From an uncultured Eubacteriales bacterium (GTDB taxonomy: Bacteria; Bacillota; Clostridia; Oscillospirales; UBA644): a DNA stretch of 64,000 bases. Position numbers and translations under genes: made by a program. This document shows, one piece after another, positions 9,416 to 17,448 of the stretch; positions within the stretch are counted from its first letter, which is position 1; the number at the start of each line of letters is the position of its first letter. Below the pieces are notes generated by a model. The model had not been told where the DNA came from. It was given only the letters and a program-made list of their open reading frames with translations, and ran no database searches. The DNA is taken from the NCBI GenBank assembly GCA_900547165.1, contig URFZ01000002.1:1-64000 (forward strand), in the 5' to 3' direction.

Positions 9416-10981
9416 TCAGTTCTTGGACCATGTTTCAATCTTCGGAAAAATGAAATTTTCGCTCGGTTCCACTTCACCCTTGACCGAGAGATTGAGAGCA
9501 AGCGCCGAACGCGTATAGCATATCGGAATAAACGGCATTGCTTCGGAAAACAGTTCAAGCACCGTTTTTATATCGGCTGTGCCGTTCGCAAACGCTTCAA
9601 GCGCTGCGGAAAACGCCGTTTGCCCCGCATCGTATCCTATTTCGTCAAAAACATGGCGTATATCCATATCGTATCCGATATCGACTTCGGCTATCAGAAT
9701 GTCGTAGTTCTTGTTTGCGACCGCTTCCGCGTAACTTTCGCTTGCAAGTTGACGGACGGTCGTCGAAAATCCCATTTCCGTTAGTTGCGCCGAAAGCGCC
9801 TGCGCCAACGCCGTATGGTTTCTGTTGTCGCTGTCAACAACTATTCTCAGATTTACTTTTGAGCCGTAGTATTCGTACTGCCAGTTCTCGTCCTTGTAAA
9901 GCCTTGCATCGTAGAAAAACCGTTCCGCCGCCGCTTTGTCATAGTTGCTGTCGCTTAAATTTGCCTCAATCGTTCTTGACCACGACGGATTGAACGGCAC
10001 CCACGTCATCACTGCGCACCCTCGCAAGGCTTCGCTGTACAGGAGGTCACGGTCTATGCCGACTGTAAACCCTTTGCAAACATTCTTATAAGACGCAAAA
10101 AACGGTCTGTTCGGGTTGACGACAAGAATTATTGCAGAGTTTGTCGTAAACGCGGAAAGTTCGCTGCCTCCGCGATATTTGGATGAACCGTCTGAAAGAT
10201 CTGCGTAAAGCGCGTCCGTTCCTCCGTAATTGAAATCGCTCATCATATCGCCAGGGGTCGTATAGCCCACGGCCTCGATTTTTTGCAATTTCGCATCTTT
10301 CATTTCTTCACGATACGCATTGACCGTCAATATTATGTTTTCGTCCGTCTTTTCCGCTTTATATTTTCCCGCGCCTATCGCTGTTCCGAGCAGCGAGCCC
10401 GTTCCGCTTTTGACTATCGGCACGGCGCAGAGATTTATATATTGCTGTGCCTGATGTGAAAACGTGACGGAAAAAGTTTTTTCGCCTGTGGCGCGGAAAG
10501 ATAAAATGCTTTCGAAAAAGCGGAAATAACGTTTTCCCGTCTGAGCCAGACCGAACGAGTATGCGCAGTCTGCCGCGGTGACGGGAGTTCCGTCCGAAAA
10601 AACGGCTTTATCCGAAATTTTGAAAATTACTGTCGTGTTTTTTTTCTCAAAACTTTCCGCAAGATTGCACTCCGCGTCCCATGAGGAATTGACTTTTATA
10701 AGTCCGTCGTAACAAAGAGAAGCAAGGTCGTTGTTGACTCGGCTTTCGACACCGTAAATGTCAAGCGTGTCGGAAAGCGAATAGGGAAGTCTGAACGTTG
10801 TATCTTTTTGCTCCGTTTCTTCGGGTGCCGTCGTTTCAAGTTCCCCGACAAGATCCGTGATGGACGTCCCGAAAAGAGAACAGGATGTCAAAAAAATCGT
10901 GAGTGACAGAAAAAGGCATATTACGGAATATGCCTTTTTCTTTGATATAACTGTTTTTTTTATGTTATTATTGACCCTCAT
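9416..10981 (-). CDS. ABC transporter solute-binding lipoprotein, family 5 (oligopeptide/nickel type)
   Basis: 521 residues. A lysine-rich N-terminus, a hydrophobic stretch and lipobox LTSC (Cys34) mark a lipoprotein. The body matches SBP_bac_5: the early block with LCYDGLIKVNSSWDAECNLAESFE, then FKISDKAVFSDGTPVTAADCAYSF, and the late region AQALSAQLTEMGFSTTV. Such proteins deliver peptides, nickel or other ligands to an ABC importer, but no permease or ATPase gene is near, so the partner and ligand are unknown. The start overlaps the preceding coiled-coil gene by 14 bp and has a poor ribosome site, so translation may be coupled. It is the last gene of the rsmD-coaD operon. Confidence 0.85.
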   Translation of the reverse strand: MRVNNNIKKTVISKKKAYSVICLFLSLTIFLTSCSLFGTSITDLVGELETTAPEETEQKDTTFRLPYSLSDTLDIYGVESRVNNDLASLCYDGLIKVNSSWDAECNLAESFEKKNTTVIFKISDKAVFSDGTPVTAADCAYSFGLAQTGKRYFRFFESILSFRATGEKTFSVTFSHQAQQYINLCAVPIVKSGTGSLLGTAIGAGKYKAEKTDENIILTVNAYREEMKDAKLQKIEAVGYTTPGDMMSDFNYGGTDALYADLSDGSSKYRGGSELSAFTTNSAIILVVNPNRPFFASYKNVCKGFTVGIDRDLLYSEALRGCAVMTWVPFNPSWSRTIEANLSDSNYDKAAAERFFYDARLYKDENWQYEYYGSKVNLRIVVDSDNRNHTALAQALSAQLTEMGFSTTVRQLASESYAEAVANKNYDILIAEVDIGYDMDIRHVFDEIGYDAGQTAFSAALEAFANGTADIKTVLELFSEAMPFIPICYTRSALALNLSVKGEVEPSENFIFPKIETWSKN

Positions 10982-11489
10982 ATTGGCTCTTGGCTTTTTC
11001 TACCGCAGAAAGCGCGTCACGAAGTTGGTCTTCGGAATTTCCGAGAATCTCGGTCACATAGTTGACAGCCGCGGTTCTCATTCTTGCCGCTTCCGTTTTC
11101 GCTTTGTCAACCGTTTCCGATGCTCTTTCGCGGGCGATTATCATAATCTCCTGCTCATTGACAAGCGCGTCAGCCTGTGCCTGTGCTCTTGCTATCATCG
11201 CGTCGGAATTTTTCTTTGCTTTGACAAGCATTTGCTCTGCGGCTTTTCTTGCCTTTTCTTTCATGATGTCGGAATCTTCCTTAACTCTGTTCATCATGGT
11301 CTCTTTGTTTGCTATAACTTCTTTTGCCTGTTTGAGTTCAACGGGAAGACTCTGGCGGATATTGTCCATTATATCAAAAAATCTGGACTCGTCCAAAATT
11401 ACTTTTCCTTTAAACAGGGGAATATGGAATGCATCTTCGATAAGGTCTTCGAGTTCTTCGAAATCCTTGTAAAAATCGTTTGCCATCAT
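10968..11489 (-). CDS. Coiled-coil protein encoded next to coaD (often mis-annotated as ATPase subunit)
   Basis: 173 residues, no signal or membrane segment. From about residue 55 to 150 it is a continuous amphipathic helix rich in Glu, Lys, Ala and Met with heptad spacing; the first 50 residues (acidic, with FYKDFEELEDLIEDAFHIPLF) look like a short capping domain. Similar proteins follow coaD in many Clostridia and are annotated as 'ATPase' or V-type H+-ATPase subunit H on coiled-coil similarity alone; I see no nucleotide-binding motif. A structural role like DivIVA-type proteins is conceivable but not shown. It begins directly after the coaD stop codon and overlaps the following lipoprotein gene by 14 bp. 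Confidence 0.75.
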   Translation of the reverse strand: MMANDFYKDFEELEDLIEDAFHIPLFKGKVILDESRFFDIMDNIRQSLPVELKQAKEVIANKETMMNRVKEDSDIMKEKARKAAEQMLVKAKKNSDAMIARAQAQADALVNEQEIMIIARERASETVDKAKTEAARMRTAAVNYVTEILGNSEDQLRDALSAVEKAKSQYEGQ

Positions 11490-11984
11490 TTACACCTCTT
11501 CACAGTATTTTTTTCGTATATCTCTTATAATCTTTTCCGAAACATAATCCGAAACATCGGCTTTGAACGAAATAAGTTCGCGTACAGCCGAGGAACTGAT
11601 ATGGCACAGTTCGGGTTTTGACGCAAGGAGTACGGTTTCTATGCCGTAATTGCCGAGTCTGCCGTTAAAGTCCGCAATGGTTGCTTCATATTCATAATCC
11701 GCTTGATTCCGAACGCCTTTTACAAGCACCGCAGCGCCTTTCTTTTTGCAGAAATCAACTACCAGCCCGTCATAAGCGTCAACCGTTATTCTCGGGTCGT
11801 CTTCAAACGCCTTTTCACACATCCGCACGCGCTCTTCTTTTGAAAACAGCGTCTTTTTTTCGCGGTTTACGCTGACAAGAACGCATACTTTGCCGAACAG
11901 GTTTGCCGCTCTGCGGATAACGTCCTCATGCCCCTTTGTTATCGGGTCGTAACTGCCCGGGCAAACCGCAACAATATCATTCAT
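11490..11984 (-). CDS. coaD: Phosphopantetheine adenylyltransferase
   Basis: 164 residues, the standard length. CoaD joins ATP and 4'-phosphopantetheine to give dephospho-CoA, the penultimate step of CoA synthesis. The nucleotidyltransferase motif near the N-terminus (CPGSYDPITKGHEDVI, with the GH of the T/HxGH signature), the DGLVVDFCKKKGA and KGVRNQADYEYE substrate segments and the C-terminal ISSSAVRELI motif are present. It overlaps the end of rsmD by 8 bp, the usual pairing in Firmicutes. Confidence 0.96.
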   Translation of the reverse strand: MNDIVAVCPGSYDPITKGHEDVIRRAANLFGKVCVLVSVNREKKTLFSKEERVRMCEKAFEDDPRITVDAYDGLVVDFCKKKGAAVLVKGVRNQADYEYEATIADFNGRLGNYGIETVLLASKPELCHISSSAVRELISFKADVSDYVSEKIIRDIRKKYCEEV

Positions 11985-12534
11985 TTTCTTTCCTCTTGAT
12001 ATAGACGAGAAAAGATACTCCCGAAAAAGTATATCTTTTTCTCAAAACGAGTTTTCCTATCTCTTCCGGCTTTTTGTCCGCACTGTCGCATTCGAGAACG
12101 ACGACCGCATCGTCGGAAAGCAACTCTCCGTCGGCAAGGTATGACAGCGCTTTATCCGAAAGCCCGGAAGCGTAAGGCGGGTCAATGAAAACAACATCAA
12201 AAACTCTGTCCGCGTCGTGTTTCAAGTACCGTTTGTAATCAACGTTCAGAACGGTTGCCCTGTCTTCGCTTTTCGTTCTCTTTACGTTTTCTTTCACTAT
12301 TGCGCAGGAAGTCGCCGCATTGTCGCAAAACACGCAATGTTCCGCTCCTCGCGAAAGTGCTTCAAGCCCGAGTTGCCCCGTTCCCGCAAAAAGATCGAGA
12401 ACTTCACCTTTTATGTCAAACTGGATGGCGCTGAACATCGCTTCTTTAACTCTGTCTCCCGTCGGGCGGACGGGCAGGCTTTCATCGGGCGTTTTAAGTC
12501 GGACTCCTCTTGCCCGACCGGATATTATTCTCAT
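11977..12534 (-). CDS. rsmD: 16S rRNA (guanine(966)-N(2))-methyltransferase
   Basis: 185 residues. RsmD methylates G966 of 16S rRNA in the 30S subunit using S-adenosylmethionine. The N-terminus MRIISGRARGVRL, the PTGDRVKEAMFSAI block, the SAM-binding DLFAGTGQLGLEALSRGA and the catalytic DPPY (FIDPPYASG) are diagnostic. A GGAGG ribosome site lies 6 nt upstream. It is the first gene of the rsmD-coaD-coiled-coil-lipoprotein transcript. Confidence 0.95.
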   Translation of the reverse strand: MRIISGRARGVRLKTPDESLPVRPTGDRVKEAMFSAIQFDIKGEVLDLFAGTGQLGLEALSRGAEHCVFCDNAATSCAIVKENVKRTKSEDRATVLNVDYKRYLKHDADRVFDVVFIDPPYASGLSDKALSYLADGELLSDDAVVVLECDSADKKPEEIGKLVLRKRYTFSGVSFLVYIKRKENE

Positions 12535-12627
12535 AGCATACCTCCGGGCAATAAAGCCGTTAATATCTATATATCATTATATCAAAATATAAATAATATT
12601 GCAACAATTTAACAGAAAATTCGTTTT

Positions 12628-12990
12628 TTAGTCCGCAACGTCGGAGAAAGCTATCTCTATTCGCTGCACTTTTGAGTGACGGAGCTCAGAAAAACATCTG
12701 TCTTCAAGATATGTTAAGAGTTTGTCCGCGACCGAAATATCTTCGTGCGCAACATCAAATCGTGTAACGTAAACGGGCTTCATGTATTTGATTGTTCTGT
12801 CAAACGAGCGGAGATCGTAGTTTCTGCCGAATGCTGCGTTTACACAGCAATCAATGTACCAAGCCGCAACGATGTTGTTGTAATGCACCAGGTCGGTTTG
12901 GTCGAGATGCCTGTCAAAAATTACGCGGAAGCGAATATAGTAACTGTGTCCGGGCATAACGGTCACGGGGGTTTTATGGTTCTCAAACAT
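12628..12990 (-). CDS. Small protein with degenerate PTPS/QueD-like fold
   Basis: 120 residues. The order of segments resembles 6-pyruvoyl-tetrahydropterin synthase/6-carboxytetrahydropterin synthase: GHSYYIRFRVIF in place of the HGH(N/S)Y strand, a long helix (LVHYNNIVAAWYIDCCV), NYDLRSFD in place of the DH..LN turn, EDISVADKLLTYLEDRCF in place of the PT.ENLA helix, and a last strand (VQRIEIAFSD). However the zinc-binding HxH is reduced to a single His (GHS), and the catalytic Cys and final Glu of the ET motif are missing, so it is unlikely to be an active QueD. No other queuosine or pterin gene is nearby. AGGAGG precedes the ATG by 8 nt, with a promoter just upstream, so it is a real, separately transcribed gene. 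Confidence 0.5.
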   Translation of the reverse strand: MFENHKTPVTVMPGHSYYIRFRVIFDRHLDQTDLVHYNNIVAAWYIDCCVNAAFGRNYDLRSFDRTIKYMKPVYVTRFDVAHEDISVADKLLTYLEDRCFSELRHSKVQRIEIAFSDVAD

Positions 12991-13019
12991 TGGTGAATCC
13001 TCCTCAGCCTATTTAATCC

Positions 13020-13028
13020 ATTATACCA
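13020..13028 (-). promoter_or_regulatory. Extended -10 promoter of the PTPS-like gene
   Basis: TGGTATAAT on the minus strand, about 30 nt above the start codon. No clear -35 is visible 17 bp upstream, consistent with an extended -10 promoter. Confidence 0.6.
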
Positions 13029-13186
13029 TGCAAAGAGAAAAAAATAAAGACCTTTTGGCAAAAAAATTGATGAAAACGGCAGAAATTTGCGTTTTTTGAA
13101 AAGGTCTCGGCGGAGTGTTTTCAAAACGCGGAAAAAGCCTGTCATTTATAATCAAAATCGCTCTTGAAATTTAGTAAAATTACCAC

Positions 13187-13215
13187 TTCAAAATCGGATG
13201 AAAATGTGCTACAAT
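13187..13215 (+). promoter_or_regulatory. Promoter of hpf
   Basis: TTCAAA (13187-13192), 17-bp spacer, TACAAT (13210-13215) preceded by TGC, an extended -10. The -35 matches consensus at only four positions. Transcription would start near 13222, leaving an ~85-nt leader. Confidence 0.6.
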
Positions 13216-13223
13216 AAAGGTGC

Positions 13224-13288
13224 GGACAGGGGAGATGCCGTTCCCCGGCGCCCGCCGTTCAGACGGCTCAAAACCTGTTCAGTCTGAA
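13224..13288 (+). promoter_or_regulatory. Structured leader of hpf with alternative hairpins
   Basis: Three helices can form: GGACA/TGTTC (13224-13228 with 13277-13281), GGGGA/TCCCC (13229-13233 with 13242-13246) and GCCGT/ACGGC (13254-13258 with 13263-13267). A different 7-bp helix, TTCAGAC with GTCTGAA (13258-13264 with 13282-13288), competes with two of these and ends 2-3 nt before the ribosome site. Leader hairpins upstream of hpf/raiA genes are known in Firmicutes (the raiA-hairpin motif); whether this is that motif needs a covariance-model comparison. Confidence 0.5.
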
Positions 13289-13305
13289 ACAAAGGAGCGA
13301 CGGTT

Positions 13306-13824
13306 ATGAAGATCAGGTACGTTTCCAGAAAATGCACGGCTTATCAGGACACAAAGAATTATACGGAGAAGAAACTCAAAAAACTTGACAAATTCTTCCC
13401 CGAGGACTGCGAAGTGACCGTGGTTTACACTCTGGAAAGGGACAACCGCCACAAAGTTGAAGTCACCGCGGAAAACAGCGGGCTTATTTTCCGTGCCCAA
13501 TCCACTACGGACGACTTCAAGTACAGCGTTGACGAGATAGTTGAAATCTTGACGAGGCAGATCCGCAGACATAAGACGAAGTTGGAGAAGCGCATCAAAA
13601 AGCCGATCGACTCGGAAATTCTCGAATCTTCGGATTTCGCGGAAGATGATTATGACATAATCAAGACCAAGAAAATCGATCCGAAGCCGATGACGGACGA
13701 GGAAGCTATATTGCAGATGAATCTGCTTGCGCACGACTTTTTCATCTATACGGACAGCGAAAACAAGCCGCGCATAATTTATCGCCGCCGAGACGGTAAA
13801 TACGGGCTTATCGAGGTCGAATAA
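13306..13824 (+). CDS. hpf: Ribosome hibernation promoting factor, long form
   Basis: 172 residues, the length of long HPF, which dimerises 70S ribosomes into inactive 100S particles in stationary phase. The N-terminal S30AE domain (about 1-100) includes the lysine-rich helix TKNYTEKKLKKLDKFFPEDC; after a linker, the C-terminal dimerisation domain has the typical IVKTKKIDPKPMTDEEA-like and NLLAHDFFIYTDSE, VIYRRRDGKYGLIE pattern. Own promoter and structured leader upstream; AAAGGAGC ribosome site. Confidence 0.95.
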   Translation: MKIRYVSRKCTAYQDTKNYTEKKLKKLDKFFPEDCEVTVVYTLERDNRHKVEVTAENSGLIFRAQSTTDDFKYSVDEIVEILTRQIRRHKTKLEKRIKKPIDSEILESSDFAEDDYDIIKTKKIDPKPMTDEEAILQMNLLAHDFFIYTDSENKPRIIYRRRDGKYGLIEVE

Positions 13825-13877
13825 AAAGAATAAAAAAGCATATTATGATCAAAATTAAGGTCTGATCAATCTGTTAC

Positions 13878-13915
13878 GGGCGTGGGAACTTTGTTTCCCA
13901 CGCCCTGCATTTTTG
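13878..13915 (+). terminator. Terminator of hpf
   Basis: Arms GGGCGTGGGAA (13878-13888) and TTCCCACGCCC (13895-13905) with a 6-nt loop, then TGCATTTTT. About 55 nt after the hpf stop codon. Confidence 0.88.
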
Positions 13916-13931
13916 GGTCGGAATCTTTCGG

Positions 13932-13970
13932 CGCAAAAAAACAAAAAGAACGGTCTTTTGCCGTTCTTTT
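13932..13970 (-). terminator. Terminator of the nucleotide-sugar dehydratase gene
   Basis: Arms AAAAGAACGG (13944-13953) and CCGTTCTTTT (13961-13970), 7-nt loop. On the minus strand it is followed by a T-rich run (complement of 13934-13943) and begins 8 nt after the stop codon of the gene starting at 15930. It can also act on the plus strand (CGTTTTTT follows). Confidence 0.85.
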
Positions 13971-13977
13971 CGTTTTT

Positions 13978-15930
13978 TCAGTTTGCTTCCGTTTTAATTT
14001 TTTCCCCGTCAGGACAAGAGAAGATGCAATGCGCTTCTTCGTATGCTTTCTTGCTCTCTTCGGGTGAGATATATGTCGGAACAAGGTCGCGTATGAGTGC
14101 TCTCATGTCCACCGAATCGTCAAGCATGACGTTGTAAAGATGATCTATCTTTTCGCGGAAATCAGGCGCGAGCGGCGGCGGATCGTCCACATATATCAGG
14201 TCGTTCGCCGTCTTTTTCAGATTTGCCGTGTCTATGAGCAACTCTTCATAAAGTTTTTCGCCGGGGCGCAAACCCGTAAATTTAATTTCGATATCTTTAT
14301 ACGGCGTATATCCCGAAAGGCGTATAAGGTTTTCGGCAAGGTCGAGTATCTTGACCGGTTTGCCCATGTCGAGAACGAATATTTCTCCTCCCTTTGCGTA
14401 AGTTCCCGCTTCGAGAACAAGAGAAACTGCTTCGGGAATGGTCATGAAGTAACGTATAATACGCTTGTCCGTAACCGTGACGGGACCGCCGTCGGCAATC
14501 TGTTTTTTGAACAGGGGAATAACGCTGCCGTTGCTGCCGAGAACATTTCCGAAACGGACGGCAACATATTCTGTCTTTGAACGGTCGTTGAAATACTGCA
14601 CGACCATTTCGCAAAGGCGTTTCGATGCGCCCATAATGTTTGTCGGATTTACGGCTTTGTCCGTTGAGATGAGCACGAATTTTTCCGTGTTGTACATATC
14701 CGCGGCTTTTGCCACTTTGAATGTTCCGAAAACATTGTTTTTTATTGCCTCGTTCGGGCTGTCTTCCATTAACGGAACGTGCTTATGCGCCGCCGCATGG
14801 AAAACTATTTGCGGTCTGTAAAGTTCAAAAACCGCCTCAACACGCTTGTGGTCTCTTACGGAACCGATAAGCGTGATAAGGTCAAGATCGGGAAATCTTG
14901 TGCGGAGTTCATTTCTTATATCATACGCATTGTTTTCGTAGACGTCGAAAATTATCAGTTGTTTCGGACCGAATCCCGCAATCTGTCGGCAAAGTTCGCT
15001 TCCGATAGAGCCTCCGCCTCCCGTGACAAGCACAACTTTGTTGTTTATGTAAGCCGAAACGTTATCCATATCAAATTTTATCGGGTCTCTGCCGAGCAGG
15101 TCTTCAACCTCTACTTTGCGCAAGTTGTTTATATGCGCGGAACCTTTCAGAATGCTGTCAAGCCCTGGGATGATTTTAAGAACGCATCCCGTCTGCTTGC
15201 AAATGTCAAGAATAGCCGCCTGTTCTTTTCGCGTTGCGGACGGAATGGAGAGCCATATCTCGTCAATTCGTCTCCGTTTTGCATTTTCGATTATTGAATC
15301 TCTGTCTCCCACAACGGGAACGGAATGAAGTGTGGTTCCTCTTTTTGCTCGGTCATCGTCAATGATGCAGACGGGAACGATGTTTCGAACGGATTTTTTA
15401 TCCTGCAATTCACGGATGACCGTTTCGGACGCCGATCCTGCACCTATCAGCATAACGCGGACTTTTTTTACCCCGCGCATCTGCCAATTTTCCTTTATCA
15501 TTCGCAATCCTCTGTAAGAGAATCTCGAAACCAAAAGCACGAATGTTATCAGAAAGAAAAGAAATACCAGAAATGCGGGACGCACCGCCGTAGGACGGTG
15601 AAAAGAAAGCCCGAGGAGTAAGATGAACAGCCCCGAATCAAAAAGCCCGGCGCCGACACCTCGGAAAAGTTCCCACATACCCGCATATTGCCATATGCTG
15701 CGATAGAGCCCGAAAGCAAAATGTATCAGCAGCGCCGCAACCGTGAAAATGCCGAGAAATAAATACTTTTGCTTTCCTCCGCCGATAAATGCGAATGCGT
15801 TGCTCAGCGAAAAATCATCGTATATAAGCATATACGAAAAAATCCATGCGAGATTTATTAAAATTGTATCGGTTATAACGAAAAGAAGTTCTTTTGCCAA
15901 ACGTGAAGAACTTTTTGTTGCAGTTGTCAT
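13978..15930 (-). CDS. CapD/PglF/WbpM-type membrane nucleotide-sugar 4,6-dehydratase/epimerase
   Basis: 650 residues, as in CapD/PglF. About four N-terminal transmembrane helices (residues ~15-145), a first Rossmann-like region (VRVMLIGAGSASETVIREL) and the C-terminal short-chain dehydrogenase domain with TGGGGSIGSELCRQI (NAD(P) binding), HAAAHKHVPLMEDSP and the catalytic STDKAVNPTNIMGASKR. Family members make UDP-sugar intermediates for capsule, glycan or protein glycosylation. The start is ATG 15930 with GGGAG 8 nt ahead; a 27-residue longer reading frame has no ribosome site and would cover the promoter. It stands alone, without glycosyltransferases. Confidence 0.93.
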   Translation of the reverse strand: MTTATKSSSRLAKELLFVITDTILINLAWIFSYMLIYDDFSLSNAFAFIGGGKQKYLFLGIFTVAALLIHFAFGLYRSIWQYAGMWELFRGVGAGLFDSGLFILLLGLSFHRPTAVRPAFLVFLFFLITFVLLVSRFSYRGLRMIKENWQMRGVKKVRVMLIGAGSASETVIRELQDKKSVRNIVPVCIIDDDRAKRGTTLHSVPVVGDRDSIIENAKRRRIDEIWLSIPSATRKEQAAILDICKQTGCVLKIIPGLDSILKGSAHINNLRKVEVEDLLGRDPIKFDMDNVSAYINNKVVLVTGGGGSIGSELCRQIAGFGPKQLIIFDVYENNAYDIRNELRTRFPDLDLITLIGSVRDHKRVEAVFELYRPQIVFHAAAHKHVPLMEDSPNEAIKNNVFGTFKVAKAADMYNTEKFVLISTDKAVNPTNIMGASKRLCEMVVQYFNDRSKTEYVAVRFGNVLGSNGSVIPLFKKQIADGGPVTVTDKRIIRYFMTIPEAVSLVLEAGTYAKGGEIFVLDMGKPVKILDLAENLIRLSGYTPYKDIEIKFTGLRPGEKLYEELLIDTANLKKTANDLIYVDDPPPLAPDFREKIDHLYNVMLDDSVDMRALIRDLVPTYISPEESKKAYEEAHCIFSCPDGEKIKTEAN

Positions 15931-15993
15931 TTCAGGTCTCCCGATTTGATTTTTTCCCTCTTGTATGCGTATTGCCCGCATATCCCACAACTT

Positions 15994-16022
15994 ATTATAA
16001 CACCCTGACATGAATTTGTCAA
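15994..16022 (-). promoter_or_regulatory. Promoter of the nucleotide-sugar dehydratase gene
   Basis: TTGACA (complement of 16017-16022), 17-bp spacer, TATAAT (complement of 15994-15999) on the minus strand, ~60 nt above the chosen start codon. Confidence 0.88.
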
Positions 16023-16152
16023 TATTTATACTTGCAAAAGTTTGTAAGTCTGCCTCTGAAACTTCAACAAAAACGCTCTAAACTTCTGTTTGAATGAGAC
16101 AAAAAGAGCCATTGAGAGGTGTGTGAAAAAGTGAGTTCTTTATATTCTTACA

Positions 16153-17184
16153 TTAAATGCCGAAAAGCGCGAGATATTTGTCAAGGAATACGGTTACGGT
16201 GAGCAGATATGCCGCATATACGGCGAGCATTGTTATGCCCTGCCAACGGCTGAATTTCTTTTTGATTATCGTCGGCACTGCCGCTATAAGACAGACGAGT
16301 ATCGCAACCGGGAAATCAAGATAAATGTTTTGCGCCGAAACGGGAAGATTACCTCCGTAAATAAAGGAGCAAACGGAGATGATGAGCGTTGTGTCTATGA
16401 CATTTGCCCCTATAACGTTCCCGACAGACATTGACGCCTGTTTTTTGACGATTGCCGAAATCGCCGTTACAAGTTCGGGAAGTGATGTTCCTATCGCCAC
16501 TATCGTAACGCCTATTATCGCTTCTGAGACGCCCCATGCCGCTGCTATTTTACTACCGTTGTTGACGAGGAGTTGTGAACCGATGACTATCCCTGCCGCA
16601 CCGCCTATAACACGGAGAATGTTGAGCGTGACAGATTTTTTGTCTGTGTTCGGACGTTCCGTGTCACTTTCCGACGGCTGATTTTTTGCGGAGCGTATAT
16701 TTTCGATAATATATAATATGAAGATAAGAAGTAGGACAATCGCTCCCGCAACGGTAAAGGATCCGTTGAACGAGAAAACGAAAAGTGCCGTTACCGCTGC
16801 GACAAGCAGCATGGATTTCGGCGCGAATTCTTTGCGCTTTATTGCGATGGGCGTGAAAATGACGCTCAGCGCAAGTATCATTGCCGTGTTGCAGACCACG
16901 GAACCTATTCCGTTTCCGATCGCCATTCCGACCTTGTCCTGTGATGCCGCCATATAATTTCCTGCTTCGGAAACAAGTATTCCGTGCCCCTCGACGGCGG
17001 CAATCGTCGAAACGATTATTTCGGGCAGGGTAGTGGCAAGGCTGACTATCGTTGCTCCGATAATAAACTTGGGTATCTTTGTGACTTCCGCCACCCATAC
17101 CGCACCGTCAACGAACCAGTCTCCGCCTTTTACTATCAGGACGATGCCGACGATGAACAGCAAATACATCAGTATGCTTTCCAT
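16153..17184 (-). CDS. Calcium/sodium antiporter (CaCA family, YrbG-like)
   Basis: 343 residues with about ten transmembrane helices in two inverted halves. Each half carries the alpha-repeat signature: GATIVSLATTLPEIIVS near residue 45 and IGVTIVAIGTSLPELVTA near residue 230, and the partner motifs AIGNGIGSVVCNT and SVGNVIGANVIDT. These acidic residues bind Ca2+/Na+ in the NCX fold. It should exchange Na+ (or H+) for Ca2+ at the cytoplasmic membrane. ATG 17184 follows AGGAG by 8 nt; a 22-residue extension is rejected. A strong promoter at 17342-17370 leaves an unusually long ~150-nt leader. Confidence 0.92.
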   Translation of the reverse strand: MESILMYLLFIVGIVLIVKGGDWFVDGAVWVAEVTKIPKFIIGATIVSLATTLPEIIVSTIAAVEGHGILVSEAGNYMAASQDKVGMAIGNGIGSVVCNTAMILALSVIFTPIAIKRKEFAPKSMLLVAAVTALFVFSFNGSFTVAGAIVLLLIFILYIIENIRSAKNQPSESDTERPNTDKKSVTLNILRVIGGAAGIVIGSQLLVNNGSKIAAAWGVSEAIIGVTIVAIGTSLPELVTAISAIVKKQASMSVGNVIGANVIDTTLIISVCSFIYGGNLPVSAQNIYLDFPVAILVCLIAAVPTIIKKKFSRWQGITMLAVYAAYLLTVTVFLDKYLALFGI

Positions 17185-17341
17185 AAGTTTTCTCCTGTCG
17201 GGATTTTTTAATTCAATATAAAACGGACGCGACAAATGCAGGGTATACATATTCTTTCGATATAACTCAGGTTAACCCAAAGCATGCGCCGTTGATGATT
17301 CCGTGGGCTTTTGAAATGTATTTTGCCTTTCAAACTTTAGT

Positions 17342-17370
17342 ATTATACCACAGTTGCTTCCGCATGTCAA
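17342..17370 (-). promoter_or_regulatory. Promoter of the Na+/Ca2+ antiporter gene
   Basis: TTGACA (complement of 17365-17370), 17 bp, TATAAT (complement of 17342-17347), with TGG before the -10. The transcript would carry ~150 nt before the antiporter start. Confidence 0.88.
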
Positions 17371-17394
17371 TTACGGTTCTTTGCGTTGATACGG

Positions 17395-17428
17395 GGAAAA
17401 AATCCCTCCGCCTTTCGGCGAAGGGATT
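17395..17428 (-). terminator. Terminator of the tandem secreted-protein operon
   Basis: Arms around 17401-17412 and 17417-17428 (AATCCCT.CGCC with GGCG.AGGGATT, one mismatch). On the minus strand it is followed by TTTTTT and lies 20 nt after the stop codon at 17449. Confidence 0.85.
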
Positions 17429-17448
17429 CCCTTTTACAAAATGAATTA

